Shown here piece by piece: positions 26,537-35,716 of a DNA stretch of 64,000 bases. The notes under the pieces were generated by a model. The model was not told the DNA's origin. It did no database searches and saw only the letters and a program-made list of their open reading frames with translations. Numbering within the stretch: position 1 is the stretch's first letter; every line of letters begins with the position of its first letter. Source of the stretch: Mangrovibacter plantisponsor (GTDB taxonomy: Bacteria > Pseudomonadota > Gammaproteobacteria > Enterobacterales > Enterobacteriaceae); NCBI RefSeq assembly GCF_003182475.1, contig NZ_QGTS01000018.1, positions 24,746 to 88,745 of the forward strand, written 5' to 3'. The translations under genes and the position numbers were made by a program.

Positions 26537-29500
26537 TTAACAGTCCTCAGGTTCAATAATGGCAAGTAATTGCCCGGCATCCACCCGCTGGCCCTGCTGG
26601 CGCTGCACTTTACGAACCTTACCCTGTACCGGAGAAACTACCGGGATCTCCATCTTCATGGATTCCAGCAGGCCAATCACCTGGCCCGGCTCAATGCTAT
26701 CGCCTTCGCTAACCATCCACTGCCAGATACTGCCTGCCACCTGGCTCTCCACGCCATAACAGGTCTCCGGTATTGCATCATCGTCTGCCATCGCTGGAGC
26801 TTCTTCGGCAACATAGGTGAACTGTCCGTCAGCCCGCCAGCGAGCCAGTTCGTCATCGAAAGCGGCCTGGCGTACCGCCTGGAAGTCTTCAATGCTCTGG
26901 GCTTCACTTGCCAGCCATTGCTGGTATTCCGCCAGGCTGAATTCCCCTTCTTCGATACGCAGCGGTACTTCCCCCCAGGGGAAGCGTTCGCGCAACTGCA
27001 TCAGTTCATCGTGGCTGACCGGGTAAAAACGGATTTGGTCAAAGAAGCGCAGCAGCCAGGGTTGGGTAAACTCGCGTGTTTGCCGGTCGCGGTTCCACAT
27101 TTGAATAGTACGCCCGACAAACTGGTAGCCCCCCGGGCCTTCCATGCCATACACACACATATAAGCGCCGCCGATACCCACCGAGTTTTCCGCCGTCCAG
27201 GTGCGGGCAGGGTTATATTTAGTGGTCACCAGGCGGTGGCGTGGATCCAGTGGGGTGGCAACCGGAGCACCGAGATACACATCCCCCAGCCCCATTACCA
27301 GGTAACGGGCGTTGAACACAATGTCTTTCACCTCATCAATATGCTTCAGACCATTGATGCGCCGGATAAACTCAATATTGCTTGGGCACCATGGCGCGCC
27401 AGGGCGAACAGACTGGGTGTAGTGATCGATGGCTTTCTGGCAGGCTTCGTCATTCCAGCTTAAAGGTAACCACAGGGTGCGCGAAGGCACGCGCCCGTCG
27501 CGCAGGTCGCCCAGTTTTGCGTCTGCGGCTGTAATGGCGTTGAGCAGCCTGTCGCGGGGTAACAGGTGCGGGTCGAAGTGAATCTGCAATGAGCGAATAC
27601 CCGGTGTTAACTCCAGTTGCCCGGCAAGTGGCGCATTTTCCAGTTCCTGCATCAGGGCATGGACACGAAAACGCAGGGTAATGTCCAGGCGTTGTTCACC
27701 ATATTCCACCAGTAAAAAGCGGTCACCTGCTGCCCGCAGGGTTAATTCTGGCATACCGTCGCGTGCCGGGTCCTGCAGCAATATGGGGGAAGGCAGTGCG
27801 TCGGGGCTGGTTTCTTGCCCGGTGGGCATTGCGCCAATTCCGCTCAGTGCATCTGCCGTGCTCAATGTCACCGGTACAAACTGCACGCTGTCCCCGGCTT
27901 TAAGTTGCCCGAGCATCCATAAATCTGCATCGATAACCGTTGCCGGGCAGACAAACCCACCTAATGAAGGGCCGTCCGGGCCAAGGATAACCGGCATATC
28001 ACCGGTGAAATCGACGGAGCCAAAAGCATAAGCATTGTCATGAATGTTTGACGGGTGCATACCCGCTTCACCGCCATCCGGCCTTGCCCAGTTTGGTTTC
28101 GGGCCAATCAGGCGAATACCGGTACGGCTGGAGTTATAGTGCACCTGCCAGCGTGCGGCAAAAAACGCGGCAATGTCGTCCGGGGTAAAGAATTCGGGCG
28201 CGCCATGCGGGCCATAAATCACCCTTAATTGCCAGTTGTTGCTGAGTTCTGGCATGGCAATATCTGTTGGTGTCGCGTTACTCCGCACTTCGGGAGCGGC
28301 CAGGTGCAGCACATCTCCGGTACGGAGCGCCCGCCCGGCGTGCCCGCCAAATTTGCCTAAGGTAAACGTGCTGCGGCTACCCAGGTAATACGGGCAATCC
28401 AGACCACCGGCAACCGCCAGGTAACTGCGGCAACCCGCGCCGTTAATTGCCCCCAGGCTCAGGGTTTGACCACGGCCGACGCGGGTTACTTCACCCATCA
28501 ACACGGGGATGCCGTCCAGTGTGGCATCGAGAGTTGCCCCTGTCAGTACAACGGAGCAGGGCTGGTTAAATTTCAGCACCGGCCCGCGTAGGGTGATTTC
28601 CAGCCCGGCGGCATCCGGGGCATTCCCCAGTAAGGTATTTGCCAGGCGAAATGAACGTGAATCGTAAGGGCCGGATGGGGGAACGCCCACATGCCAGTAA
28701 CCTGTCCGGCCCGGCATATCCTGAATCGTGGTCAGCGTTCCGCCACTTAGTACATCCAGCGTGTTGGGTTGCCAGTGGATTTGGCTCAGCGTGGAAGTCA
28801 GCATGCGCCCGTCACGCACGGCAGGCTGCTGAAGAATATGCTGCAACCACGCCAGATTGGTTTCAATGCCATATAACCGGGTATCCGCCAGGGCGGTGTT
28901 CAACGCGTTCAGCGCAGTGTCGCGGTCTGGCGCATGGGTAATGACTTTTGCCAGCATAGGGTCGTACAGCGGAGAAACCTCGGTGCCGGTCGCAATCCCG
29001 TGGTCGATGCGTAGCGTTGCGCCAGAAACCGAAGTGGGGAAGCTGACATCGCTTAATAACCCGGCAACGGGCTGGTAATCTTTTGCCGGGTTTTCGGCAT
29101 ACAGGCGCACCTGGATGGCATGACCATGGGGTTGGGTTTTCAGGCTGCTTAATGGCACGAGTGTTCCCTGTGCCAGTTCCACCATCCAGCGCACAATATC
29201 CACGCCAAACACCATTTCAGTCACGCCATGTTCTACCTGCAGGCGGGTGTTCACTTCCAGAAAATAGAAACGGTCTGCTTCAGCGTCATAGACATATTCT
29301 ACAGTACCGGCACTGCGGTATTTCACGGCCTGGCACAGGCGGATGGCGGTCTGCTGGAGTGCCTGGCGTGTTGGTTCGCTCAGGTGCGGCGCCGGGGTTT
29401 CTTCAATAACTTTCTGGTTACGCCGTTGTGCGGAACAGTCACGCTCACCCAGCGCCAGTACATTGCCCTGGCCATCGCCAAATACCTGCACTTCAATATG

Positions 29501-30118
29501 GCGCGCCCGGGCAATAAATTTCTCCAGGAAAACGCCGTCATCGGCAAAGTTATTGCCTGCCAGGCGTTTTACCCGTTCAAAGGCGGCCTGCAGTTCACTG
29601 GCGTCATTGCAGCGCTGCATACCGATACCACCACCACCAGCCGTGCTTTTCAGCATAACCGGGTAGCCAATTTCCAGCGCTGACTGGAGTGCGGCGTCAC
29701 AGTTCGTCAGCAATGCACTGCCGGGTAACAGCGGAACCTGCTGCTGTTGCGCCAGTTCACGCGCCCGGTGTTTCAGGCCAAAGGCGGCCATTTGCTCCGT
29801 AGTGGGGCCAAGGAACTGCACACCGGCGGCTCGGCAGGCGGCAACAAATTCGGCATTTTCACTTAAAAAACCATAACCCGGATGCACCGCCTGAGCGCCA
29901 CTTTCACGGATAATGGCAAAGAGCTTTTCCTGGTTAAGGTAAGTTTCACGGACGTTGCCATCACCCAGCGACCAGGCTTCATCGGCCAGGCGTACATGGC
30001 CTGCATGCTTATCTGCTTCGGCATACACCGCGATGGCGGTAATACCCATCTGTTTCAGGGTACGGATAATTCGCACCGCGATTGCGCCACGGTTGGCAAT
30101 AAGAATTCGGGTTAACAT
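26537..30118 (-). CDS. Guanidine/urea carboxylase (biotin-dependent)
   Basis: Large cytoplasmic enzyme of 1,193 residues. Order: biotin carboxylase (~1-450; ILIANRGAIAVRIIRTL, STAGGGGIGMQ), KipA/AHS2-like carboxyltransferase half (~470-780), KipI/AHS1-like half (~800-1030), and a C-terminal biotinyl domain with the biotin lysine in ESMKMEI (~residue 1155). The family was named urea carboxylase. When genes sit behind a guanidine-I riboswitch with DUF1989 partners, as here, the enzyme prefers guanidine and makes carboxyguanidine (established for related operons). Length is normal. Allophanate, the next product, needs a hydrolase that is not encoded nearby. Confidence 0.93.
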   Translation of the reverse strand: MLTRILIANRGAIAVRIIRTLKQMGITAIAVYAEADKHAGHVRLADEAWSLGDGNVRETYLNQEKLFAIIRESGAQAVHPGYGFLSENAEFVAACRAAGVQFLGPTTEQMAAFGLKHRARELAQQQQVPLLPGSALLTNCDAALQSALEIGYPVMLKSTAGGGGIGMQRCNDASELQAAFERVKRLAGNNFADDGVFLEKFIARARHIEVQVFGDGQGNVLALGERDCSAQRRNQKVIEETPAPHLSEPTRQALQQTAIRLCQAVKYRSAGTVEYVYDAEADRFYFLEVNTRLQVEHGVTEMVFGVDIVRWMVELAQGTLVPLSSLKTQPHGHAIQVRLYAENPAKDYQPVAGLLSDVSFPTSVSGATLRIDHGIATGTEVSPLYDPMLAKVITHAPDRDTALNALNTALADTRLYGIETNLAWLQHILQQPAVRDGRMLTSTLSQIHWQPNTLDVLSGGTLTTIQDMPGRTGYWHVGVPPSGPYDSRSFRLANTLLGNAPDAAGLEITLRGPVLKFNQPCSVVLTGATLDATLDGIPVLMGEVTRVGRGQTLSLGAINGAGCRSYLAVAGGLDCPYYLGSRSTFTLGKFGGHAGRALRTGDVLHLAAPEVRSNATPTDIAMPELSNNWQLRVIYGPHGAPEFFTPDDIAAFFAARWQVHYNSSRTGIRLIGPKPNWARPDGGEAGMHPSNIHDNAYAFGSVDFTGDMPVILGPDGPSLGGFVCPATVIDADLWMLGQLKAGDSVQFVPVTLSTADALSGIGAMPTGQETSPDALPSPILLQDPARDGMPELTLRAAGDRFLLVEYGEQRLDITLRFRVHALMQELENAPLAGQLELTPGIRSLQIHFDPHLLPRDRLLNAITAADAKLGDLRDGRVPSRTLWLPLSWNDEACQKAIDHYTQSVRPGAPWCPSNIEFIRRINGLKHIDEVKDIVFNARYLVMGLGDVYLGAPVATPLDPRHRLVTTKYNPARTWTAENSVGIGGAYMCVYGMEGPGGYQFVGRTIQMWNRDRQTREFTQPWLLRFFDQIRFYPVSHDELMQLRERFPWGEVPLRIEEGEFSLAEYQQWLASEAQSIEDFQAVRQAAFDDELARWRADGQFTYVAEEAPAMADDDAIPETCYGVESQVAGSIWQWMVSEGDSIEPGQVIGLLESMKMEIPVVSPVQGKVRKVQRQQGQRVDAGQLLAIIEPEDC

Positions 30119-30139
30119 AAATCACTGGCCTCAGGCTAT

Positions 30140-30188
30140 GCAGGTCGTCCTGCTTCAATCCTGGCGCGTCCTTGCGGGTCGTCCCGCA
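30140..30188. other. Two tandem small hairpins in the guanidine operon leader gap
   Basis: GCAGG-TCGT-CCTGC (30140-30153) and TGCGGG-TCGT-CCCGCA (30173-30188) lie in the 80-bp gap between the second DUF1989 gene and the carboxylase. Both have the same tetraloop and, in the mRNA sense, a GGACGA at the stem-loop junction. Possible processing or protein-binding sites; function unknown. Confidence 0.4.
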
Positions 30189-30198
30189 GCGCCCAACC

Positions 30199-30834
30199 TT
30201 ACCAGACCGCGACTTCAACAGGAGTGGGGTGATAACCGTTGCAGGGGTTGTTAAGTTGTGGGCAGTTGGAAATCAGCACCAGTACATTCATGTGTGCTTC
30301 CAGTTCAACGTATTTTCCGGGTGCGGAAATGCCATCAGCAAACGTCAGGTCACCCTGTTCAGTAACGGGGACATTCATAAAAAAGTTGATGTTATGGGTG
30401 ATGTCTCGCCGGGTCAGCCCGTATTCCGGGTGTTCGGCAACTGCCAGCATCCAGGAATCACGGCAGGCGTGCATATGGCGTTTTTCCAGGTCGTAACGCA
30501 CGGTGTTACTTTCGGTAGCACAGGCACCACCCAGGGTGTCATGGCGGCCGCAGGTATCAGCAACAATGGTCAGCATCGGGCGGTCTTCATTGGAGCGCAA
30601 CACACTGGCAGTTGTCAGAAACAGGTTCCCCTGGCCGCGCAGTGTGTCGGTTACGCTGTAGCGTTCGGCAGTGTCATCGGCGTTAAAAAACAGGGTGTCG
30701 GCGGCCTGGTTTCCTTCCAGGTCCGTAATCCGTAAAACTTGCCCGGATTCCATCCGGTACAGCCAGTAATCACCGGCCGGTACAGCCATGCGGTACAGTG
30801 CATCGCTGGTTACTCGTGGGCTGGTTTGCAACAT
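30199..30834 (-). CDS. DUF1989 protein, carboxyguanidine deiminase subunit (UAAP2 type)
   Basis: Urea-amidolyase-associated protein of 211 residues, DUF1989. Conserved features are [20 protein letters not shown], the probable metal-site region [11 protein letters not shown] and [13 protein letters not shown]. In characterised guanidine operons the two DUF1989 proteins form carboxyguanidine deiminase (CgdA/CgdB), which removes ammonia from carboxyguanidine to give allophanate. The start lies 2 bp after the stop of its partner gene. Which of the two corresponds to CgdA or CgdB I cannot say. Confidence 0.88.
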   Translation of the reverse strand: MLQTSPRVTSDALYRMAVPAGDYWLYRMESGQVLRITDLEGNQAADTLFFNADDTAERYSVTDTLRGQGNLFLTTASVLRSNEDRPMLTIVADTCGRHDTLGGACATESNTVRYDLEKRHMHACRDSWMLAVAEHPEYGLTRRDITHNINFFMNVPVTEQGDLTFADGISAPGKYVELEAHMNVLVLISNCPQLNNPCNGYHPTPVEVAVW

Positions 30835-30836
30835 GT

Positions 30837-31550
30837 TCAGACTCCTTCGCTCAGGTAATAGAGTTGGTTATTGCGCAGGCCGCGCTGGTTTTCTTCCCGT
30901 ACCAGGCAGTGCTCTGCCAGTGGTTTGCGCTCACCATCAAGGGTGATACCCAGAGAAGCGCGCGGGTAATCGCCGCCTGCATGCAACGGGTGTGGGCAGG
31001 TATGCAGCAGTACCAGTGTGTCCATGGCAAAACGCAGGCGTACTTCGCTACCCGGCTTGCTGTGCAGCCCCTGGTGTAAAGTGCCGTCTGCGCCCGCCGT
31101 TACCTGGGTGAAAAAGTTGATATTGGCGGCCATATCGCGTTTCCCCAGGCCGTATTTCGCCAGCTCAACCAGGAAGCTGTCGTAGCCATTCTGGTGGCGT
31201 TCATTGTGTGCGGCCTGGTAATTCAGCGCACCGAAGCGCTCAGCAACCAGGGCGGCGTTGCTGTTGCCGCAGACTGTGTCGTGCCAGCCAAAACTGTCTT
31301 CTTCTATGGCGCAGAAGATTCGCCCCATATCGGAATAGAGGCAGTGGCCGCGGCCAAGGCGGAACGTATGCTGGCATTTCAGCGTATCTGGCGCGTTATA
31401 CCGCTCCAGTAAGTTCTCCGGGTTGTAAAACAGCACGGCTGCGTTGGCCCCGCCGTCAATGTCGGTCAGGGTGAGCGCCGTACCACGGCGCATCACCAGT
31501 GACCAGTGACTGCCCGCAGGCAAAACCGTGTGGTAGTTCAGGGTTGTCAT
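30837..31550 (-). CDS. DUF1989 protein, carboxyguanidine deiminase subunit (UAAP1 type)
   Basis: Partner of the next DUF1989 protein, 237 residues. [28 protein letters not shown] and [14 protein letters not shown] parallel the metal-site segment of its neighbour, and [13 protein letters not shown] is shared. ATG 31550 is preferred because GGAGATAACC precedes it; the frame opens four codons earlier. It belongs to the same riboswitch-controlled transcript, between importer ATPase and the second subunit. Confidence 0.88.
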   Translation of the reverse strand: MTTLNYHTVLPAGSHWSLVMRRGTALTLTDIDGGANAAVLFYNPENLLERYNAPDTLKCQHTFRLGRGHCLYSDMGRIFCAIEEDSFGWHDTVCGNSNAALVAERFGALNYQAAHNERHQNGYDSFLVELAKYGLGKRDMAANINFFTQVTAGADGTLHQGLHSKPGSEVRLRFAMDTLVLLHTCPHPLHAGGDYPRASLGITLDGERKPLAEHCLVREENQRGLRNNQLYYLSEGV

Positions 31551-31571
31551 GGTTATCTCCATCCAGGTGTA

Positions 31572-32345
31572 TCAGGCTGCACGGTTAACCAGCGGAGCTG
31601 GCCCGGCAGCAGGAGAGCCCGCCGGAGAACGATCCAGCGGGATGTCGTAAGTAATGCTTGCGCCAAAGGCATCAGGAGCGTGCGGGTCGTGGCGCACTTT
31701 ATCGAACACCCACAGGCGTGAACCCAGTGAGAACCCCTCTTTAAGGTCGTGGGTTATCATAAAAATAGTGAGCTGATGCCGGGTCCATAGTTCGCTTATC
31801 AGCGTGTGCATTTCTGCCCGAATGCCCGGGTCCAGCGCTCCAAAAGGTTCATCAAGCAATAAAATACGCGGTTGTTTGATAAGCGCCTGTGCCAGAGCCA
31901 GGCGTTGCTGCATCCCACCAGAAAGCTGGTGAGGGTATTTGTCTTGTGCCGCCAGTAACCCAACCTGGTTGAGCATGTTGCGCGCCCGTTCACGAATGGC
32001 AGCACGGCGGCGGCCAAAGACTTTGCCAAGCCAGCGGGATTCACTGAATTCTTCCCCCAGCATGACATTGCCCAGAACGGTCAGGTGCGGGAATACCGAG
32101 TAGCGCTGAAAAACCACGCCACGGTTGGCATCCGGCTCTTTCGCCAGCGGTTTCCCTGCCAGCAGTAATTCGCCTTTGCTTGGGGATTCCGTGCCCAACA
32201 GCATTTTTAAAAAGGTGGTTTTACCGCAACCAGATGCCCCGACAATGGACACAAACTCACCTTCATCAACACTGACATTCAGCCGTTCCAGCACGACCTG
32301 CCCGTCGTAGTGTTTCTCAAGGTTTTTCAGTTCAATTAACGGCAT
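31572..32345 (-). CDS. ABC transporter ATPase of the guanidine operon
   Basis: NitT/TauT-type ATPase of 257 residues: Walker [10 protein letters not shown], signature [15 protein letters not shown], Walker [14 protein letters not shown], switch [10 protein letters not shown] ~40-residue C-terminal extension rich in Pro and Ala follows the core, as in other urea-carboxylase-associated importers. It powers uptake with the adjacent permease and binding protein; guanidine or a related nitrogen compound is the expected cargo. Confidence 0.9.
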   Translation of the reverse strand: MPLIELKNLEKHYDGQVVLERLNVSVDEGEFVSIVGASGCGKTTFLKMLLGTESPSKGELLLAGKPLAKEPDANRGVVFQRYSVFPHLTVLGNVMLGEEFSESRWLGKVFGRRRAAIRERARNMLNQVGLLAAQDKYPHQLSGGMQQRLALAQALIKQPRILLLDEPFGALDPGIRAEMHTLISELWTRHQLTIFMITHDLKEGFSLGSRLWVFDKVRHDPHAPDAFGASITYDIPLDRSPAGSPAAGPAPLVNRAA

Positions 32346-32369
32346 AACAGTTCCTTAAGTGGCCGGGGG

Positions 32370-33182
32370 TTATTTTGCGTAGTACCAGGGGAAACAGCGG
32401 CGGTTGATAAAGCGCAGGGCGAAGTCGAGCGCAAACGCCAGCAGTGTTATCCAGGCGACATAAGGCAAAATCACATCCATTGCCATATAACGGCGCATCA
32501 GGAAGATGCGGTAACCCAAACCGTCTGTTGCGGAAATGGCTTCTGCGGCAATCAAAAATAACCAGGCTGAACTCAGTGACAGGCGCACAGAATCCATCAG
32601 CCGTGGCAGTAATTGCGGCAATACCACGCGCAACAAAATCTGCCCGGAATGCCCGCCGAGTGTTTGGGCTTTCACTAACTGTTCCTCAGGAATCGACATC
32701 ACGTGCAGTTGCAGGTCACGCACAATAAACGGCGTGATGCCGATAATAATCAGCACGACTTTTGCCAGCTCCCCCAGGCCGAAACAAATAAACAGAATGG
32801 GCAGAATTGCCAGCGGTGGCACCAGCGCAATCACGGTGATTAACGGTGAAAGAAACGCACGAACCACCGGCAGCGCGCCACAGAACAACCCAAAGACCAG
32901 CGCGAGCAGGGCGCTGAGCGCCGTGCCCCTTAGCAGGCGAGCCAGGCTGGCGCTGGTGTCGGCCCATAACAGGTATTCCCCGGTGCGTGGGCTGGGGGTA
33001 AACGCCATGCGCATAATGGCGTCACCCATGGCATTAAAACCGGGGAGTAACTTGTCGGCGCTGTTGGCGGCCAGGCGCGCATCAGAGGCGACCAGGTAGA
33101 CAACCAGCACCACCAGTAGTGGCAGGGTGCCCAGCAGCAGGCGATTCATCGGCTGGGGTTGGTAGTTAATGATCTTTTGCAT
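32370..33182 (-). CDS. ABC transporter permease of the guanidine operon
   Basis: NitT/TauT-family permease of 270 residues with about six membrane segments and the coupling region VKAQTLGGHSGQILLRVVLPQLLPRLMDSVR. Its N-terminal periplasmic loop (residues ~30-75) is longer than in SsuC/TauC. It is encoded between binding protein (15 bp away) and ATPase on one transcript. Confidence 0.9.
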   Translation of the reverse strand: MQKIINYQPQPMNRLLLGTLPLLVVLVVYLVASDARLAANSADKLLPGFNAMGDAIMRMAFTPSPRTGEYLLWADTSASLARLLRGTALSALLALVFGLFCGALPVVRAFLSPLITVIALVPPLAILPILFICFGLGELAKVVLIIIGITPFIVRDLQLHVMSIPEEQLVKAQTLGGHSGQILLRVVLPQLLPRLMDSVRLSLSSAWLFLIAAEAISATDGLGYRIFLMRRYMAMDVILPYVAWITLLAFALDFALRFINRRCFPWYYAK

Positions 33183-33196
33183 TGGGCACCTCCGGG

Positions 33197-34252
33197 TTAC
33201 AGTTGGTTACTGGCAGCCATGCGAATAAATTCATCGTCAAAGCGCAGTTTGATGTTGCCCGGGTTACCCCAGTTGCCAGCCGGTGTCGCGACACCCACCA
33301 CATCTGCAGAAGGCGCTGCATCGCCTAACAGGCCGTGGGCGAAAGAGAACTCGGCCACTTTTTGCATGGTGGTTTTCAACTGCGGGCTGGTGGTGAAATC
33401 CAGTGCTTTTTTCGGTGTGTCGAACAACCAGGTATCTGCCAGTTGGGCATCAAACCCGGCCAGATCAGTACCGGAAGCCGTCGCCATTTGGGTACGAGCC
33501 GCTTTCGCCGTGGCACTGTCGCCTTCCATGGTTTTCAGCGTTTCAAACCAGGCTCCCACCAGCGCTTTACCCAGCTCAGGGTGTTTTTTCAGGGTGGCAG
33601 AATTCACCACCAACAAGTCGAGAATTTCGCCCGGGATCTGGGCTGAGGTGAACAAAGATTTGGCACCCGGTTGTTTGGCGGCTTCTGCCAGTAACGGGTT
33701 CCAGGTGACAATAGACTTAACTTCTGGCGTGGTGAATGCAGAGACGATATCGGCATCAGAAGTGTTCACGACTTTGATGTCTTTTTCACTCATGCCGGAT
33801 TGTTGCAGGGCACGGGCCAGCAAGTAATGGGAAACCGACAACTGCACCAGGTTAATGTCCTGGCCTTTCAGGTCTTTAATGGATTTAGCCGTTTTCGACA
33901 GAATGCCATCGTTACCGTTGGAGTAATCCCCGACAATCAGTGCCGTGCTGTCCACACCGCCTGCGGCCGGAATAGTCAGGGCATCCATATTGGTCATGGT
34001 GCAGCCATCAAACCCGCCAGCGGTGTACTGGTTAACAGATTCAATGTAGTCGTTGACCTGCACGAATTTGATATTGATATGGTATTTATCTGCCCATTTT
34101 TTCAGGATGCCGCTTTGTTGAGCGTAATCCCACGGCATCCAGCCCGCGTAAATGGACCAGCACAGTTTGAAGGTTGGTGTGGCGGCGAGTGCGCCTGTGG
34201 TGAACAGGGCGAGCGTGACCAGGAGCAGGGCGCGTTTACAGGCTGTGAGCAT
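33197..34252 (-). CDS. Periplasmic binding protein of the guanidine operon
   Basis: NitT/TauT-type receptor of 351 residues with a signal peptide of ~24 residues (ALLLVTLALFTTGALAA). Mature start FKLCWSIYAGWMPWDYAQQSGILKKW and the segment FDGCTMTNMDAL are typical of urea-carboxylase-linked receptors. It is the first gene after the guanidine-I riboswitch, preceded by AGAGGA. Ligand is guanidine or a guanidine-yielding compound by context. Confidence 0.9.
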   Translation of the reverse strand: MLTACKRALLLVTLALFTTGALAATPTFKLCWSIYAGWMPWDYAQQSGILKKWADKYHINIKFVQVNDYIESVNQYTAGGFDGCTMTNMDALTIPAAGGVDSTALIVGDYSNGNDGILSKTAKSIKDLKGQDINLVQLSVSHYLLARALQQSGMSEKDIKVVNTSDADIVSAFTTPEVKSIVTWNPLLAEAAKQPGAKSLFTSAQIPGEILDLLVVNSATLKKHPELGKALVGAWFETLKTMEGDSATAKAARTQMATASGTDLAGFDAQLADTWLFDTPKKALDFTTSPQLKTTMQKVAEFSFAHGLLGDAAPSADVVGVATPAGNWGNPGNIKLRFDDEFIRMAASNQL

Positions 34253-34300
34253 GAAATTTCCTCTGACGTTGGAGTAAATAAAAGCAGGAGGGCGGCGCGT

Positions 34301-34405
34301 AATGGTCGCTTATCCTCCCGGGCTTTTATCCCGCCGTGTAACCGCCAGAGGGCGGTCGATCACTCTCGGACCTGCGTCAAAAGACCGGAACCCTAGTGAT
34401 CCATT
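34301..34405 (-). ncRNA. Guanidine-I riboswitch (ykkC)
   Basis: In the mRNA sense this segment contains the hallmark blocks CACTAGGGTTCCGG, GGTCCGAGAGTG, ACACGGCGGGATAAAAGC and CCCGGGAGG in the order of the ykkC consensus, enclosed by a P1 helix AATGG/CCATT. It lies 49 bp upstream of the importer gene. Ligand-bound ykkC RNAs turn expression on. GGAGG within the aptamer can pair with downstream CCTCC before TGCTTTTATTT, a possible terminator alternative (inference). Confidence 0.93.
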
Positions 34406-34460
34406 TCCAGATTGTCTGGCGACACCGGTTACCCGCTTGTCACCCCTGCCTGTTTAGCAA

Positions 34461-34477
34461 GGCAAGAATGGTGCCAG
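34461..34477 (-). promoter_or_regulatory. Sigma-54 promoter of the guanidine operon
   Basis: On the minus strand TGGCAC-CATTC-TTGCC matches the -24/-12 consensus with exact GG-N10-GC spacing. It predicts a start near 34450, about 45 bp before the riboswitch. Sigma-54 promoters need an enhancer-binding activator; NtrC-like sites lie upstream. Confidence 0.75.
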
Positions 34478-34554
34478 TCTGGCTGATATTTTTAAAAACC
34501 TTTAAAAACAGCCGGATAACACTCGCCTTTGAGCATTATTTCCCCTGTATTCTG

Positions 34555-34602
34555 TGAGTGATTTTGGTGCAATGCCCGCAACGGGTGCACTGAGCTGGCG
34601 CA
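34555..34602. promoter_or_regulatory. Two NtrC-like enhancer sites
   Basis: TGCACTGAGCTGGCGCA (34586-34602) matches the NtrC consensus TGCAC-Y-N4-TGGTGCA at all but one specified base. TGAGTGATTTTGGTGCA (34555-34571) matches on its right half. Their centres are about 113 and 144 bp upstream of the predicted sigma-54 start and 31 bp apart, close to the glnA arrangement. Confidence 0.65.
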
Positions 34603-34610
34603 ATTCTGCG

Positions 34611-35546
34611 TTATTTCGGGGCATGGCTTGCCGGAGGAAAATGGCTGTGATGTGCCTGAGTAAGTGTTGCCACCGTCTCTTCTAAAAACAGATTCAGGGC
34701 GGCTGAGCGGTTCTGGCTTGCCGGGGTTTGTAACTGCAGGGTGCGCTGGCTTAATGTGGGGCTGTCGATGGGTTTTAACACCATTCCATCTTGTTTCGCA
34801 CGCCACAACACACTGAAATGGCTGCATACCGTTACTGCACCGGGTAACTGGCGTGTCGCACCATAAAGTGTCGCGAAATTATTGCAGCTCAGTGCCGGTT
34901 CCAGAAATGTTCCGGCCAGGCGGCAGGAAAGGTCAAACAGTTGGCGAATGGTCGTGCCGGGTTCTGGCAATGCTACGGGGTAATCCTGTAAGTCACTGAT
35001 GGCAATTTTGTCCTGCTGCGCCAGGGGGTGACCCGGGTGTAACAGCAACAATACCGGTGCCGGCCAGGTCGTCACAATATCCACATCGCGTTCTGGCGCC
35101 AGGCTGAACTGGCATGCTGCGTCACAGGTGCCTTTACGCACCCATTCGGCAACGGCCTGTGCTGTGCCCACCTGTAAATCAAAACTCACACTGGGGTAGT
35201 GGCGGCGAAAACGGGCTATCAACCCGGGAAATAAATCAAATGCCATGCCATCGGTACAGGCGAGGCGGACCAGCGCCTTGCGCACGGCTTTCAGGCCCTG
35301 AATTTCTGCCACCGCGTTATCCATATCGCGCAGGCTTTTGCGTACATGGTTCGCCAGTATTTGCCCGGCATCCGTCAGGACCATTCCCCGCGCATGGCGC
35401 TGAAACAGTGTGACGCCCATACGGCTTTCCAGCTTGTGGATCTGGCGGCTGATTGCCGAGCTCGCCACATACAGTTGCTGGCTGGCCTGGCTCAATGAAC
35501 CTGTGGTGGCAACAGCCAAAAAATAGCGTAACTCATTATTTAACAT
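34611..35546 (-). CDS. LysR-family regulator
   Basis: LysR-type regulator of 311 residues. Winged helix LRYFLAVATTGSLSQASQQLYVASSAISRQIHKLE is at the N-terminus, followed by the co-inducer domain. The start at 35546 has AGGAA at good distance; the longer frame upstream is not supported. It is divergent from the M20 peptidase/MHS transporter operon and probably controls it. A palindrome (35605-35618) lies between. Its 3' end lies next to the guanidine-operon enhancer sites, but it points away from that operon, so a role there is less likely. Confidence 0.87.
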   Translation of the reverse strand: MLNNELRYFLAVATTGSLSQASQQLYVASSAISRQIHKLESRMGVTLFQRHARGMVLTDAGQILANHVRKSLRDMDNAVAEIQGLKAVRKALVRLACTDGMAFDLFPGLIARFRRHYPSVSFDLQVGTAQAVAEWVRKGTCDAACQFSLAPERDVDIVTTWPAPVLLLLHPGHPLAQQDKIAISDLQDYPVALPEPGTTIRQLFDLSCRLAGTFLEPALSCNNFATLYGATRQLPGAVTVCSHFSVLWRAKQDGMVLKPIDSPTLSQRTLQLQTPASQNRSAALNLFLEETVATLTQAHHSHFPPASHAPK

Positions 35547-35604
35547 CGTGGTTCCTGCCCGTGCGCCAAAAGTGTGCATATTAGCGTTATAAAAAAGGCA
35601 ACGC

Positions 35605-35618
35605 ATAATTGCAATTAT
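35605..35618. promoter_or_regulatory. Candidate operator between lysR and M20 gene
   Basis: ATAATTGCAATTAT is a perfect 14-bp palindrome in the 170-bp divergent gap. Probably the LysR site; function inferred. Confidence 0.45.
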
Positions 35619-35716
35619 TATTATTGTGGCAACGCTCTGGTCTGGTTTAGAACGAAAAGACAACAACAACGGCCCGCGCAAAATGCAGCGGGCTGATACC
35701 GGACAGGGTACACAAC

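Noticed and set aside
26537..30118. Plain urea carboxylase assignment
   Set aside because: The enzyme family was first named so, but the guanidine-I riboswitch and both DUF1989 partners on the same transcript favour guanidine as substrate.
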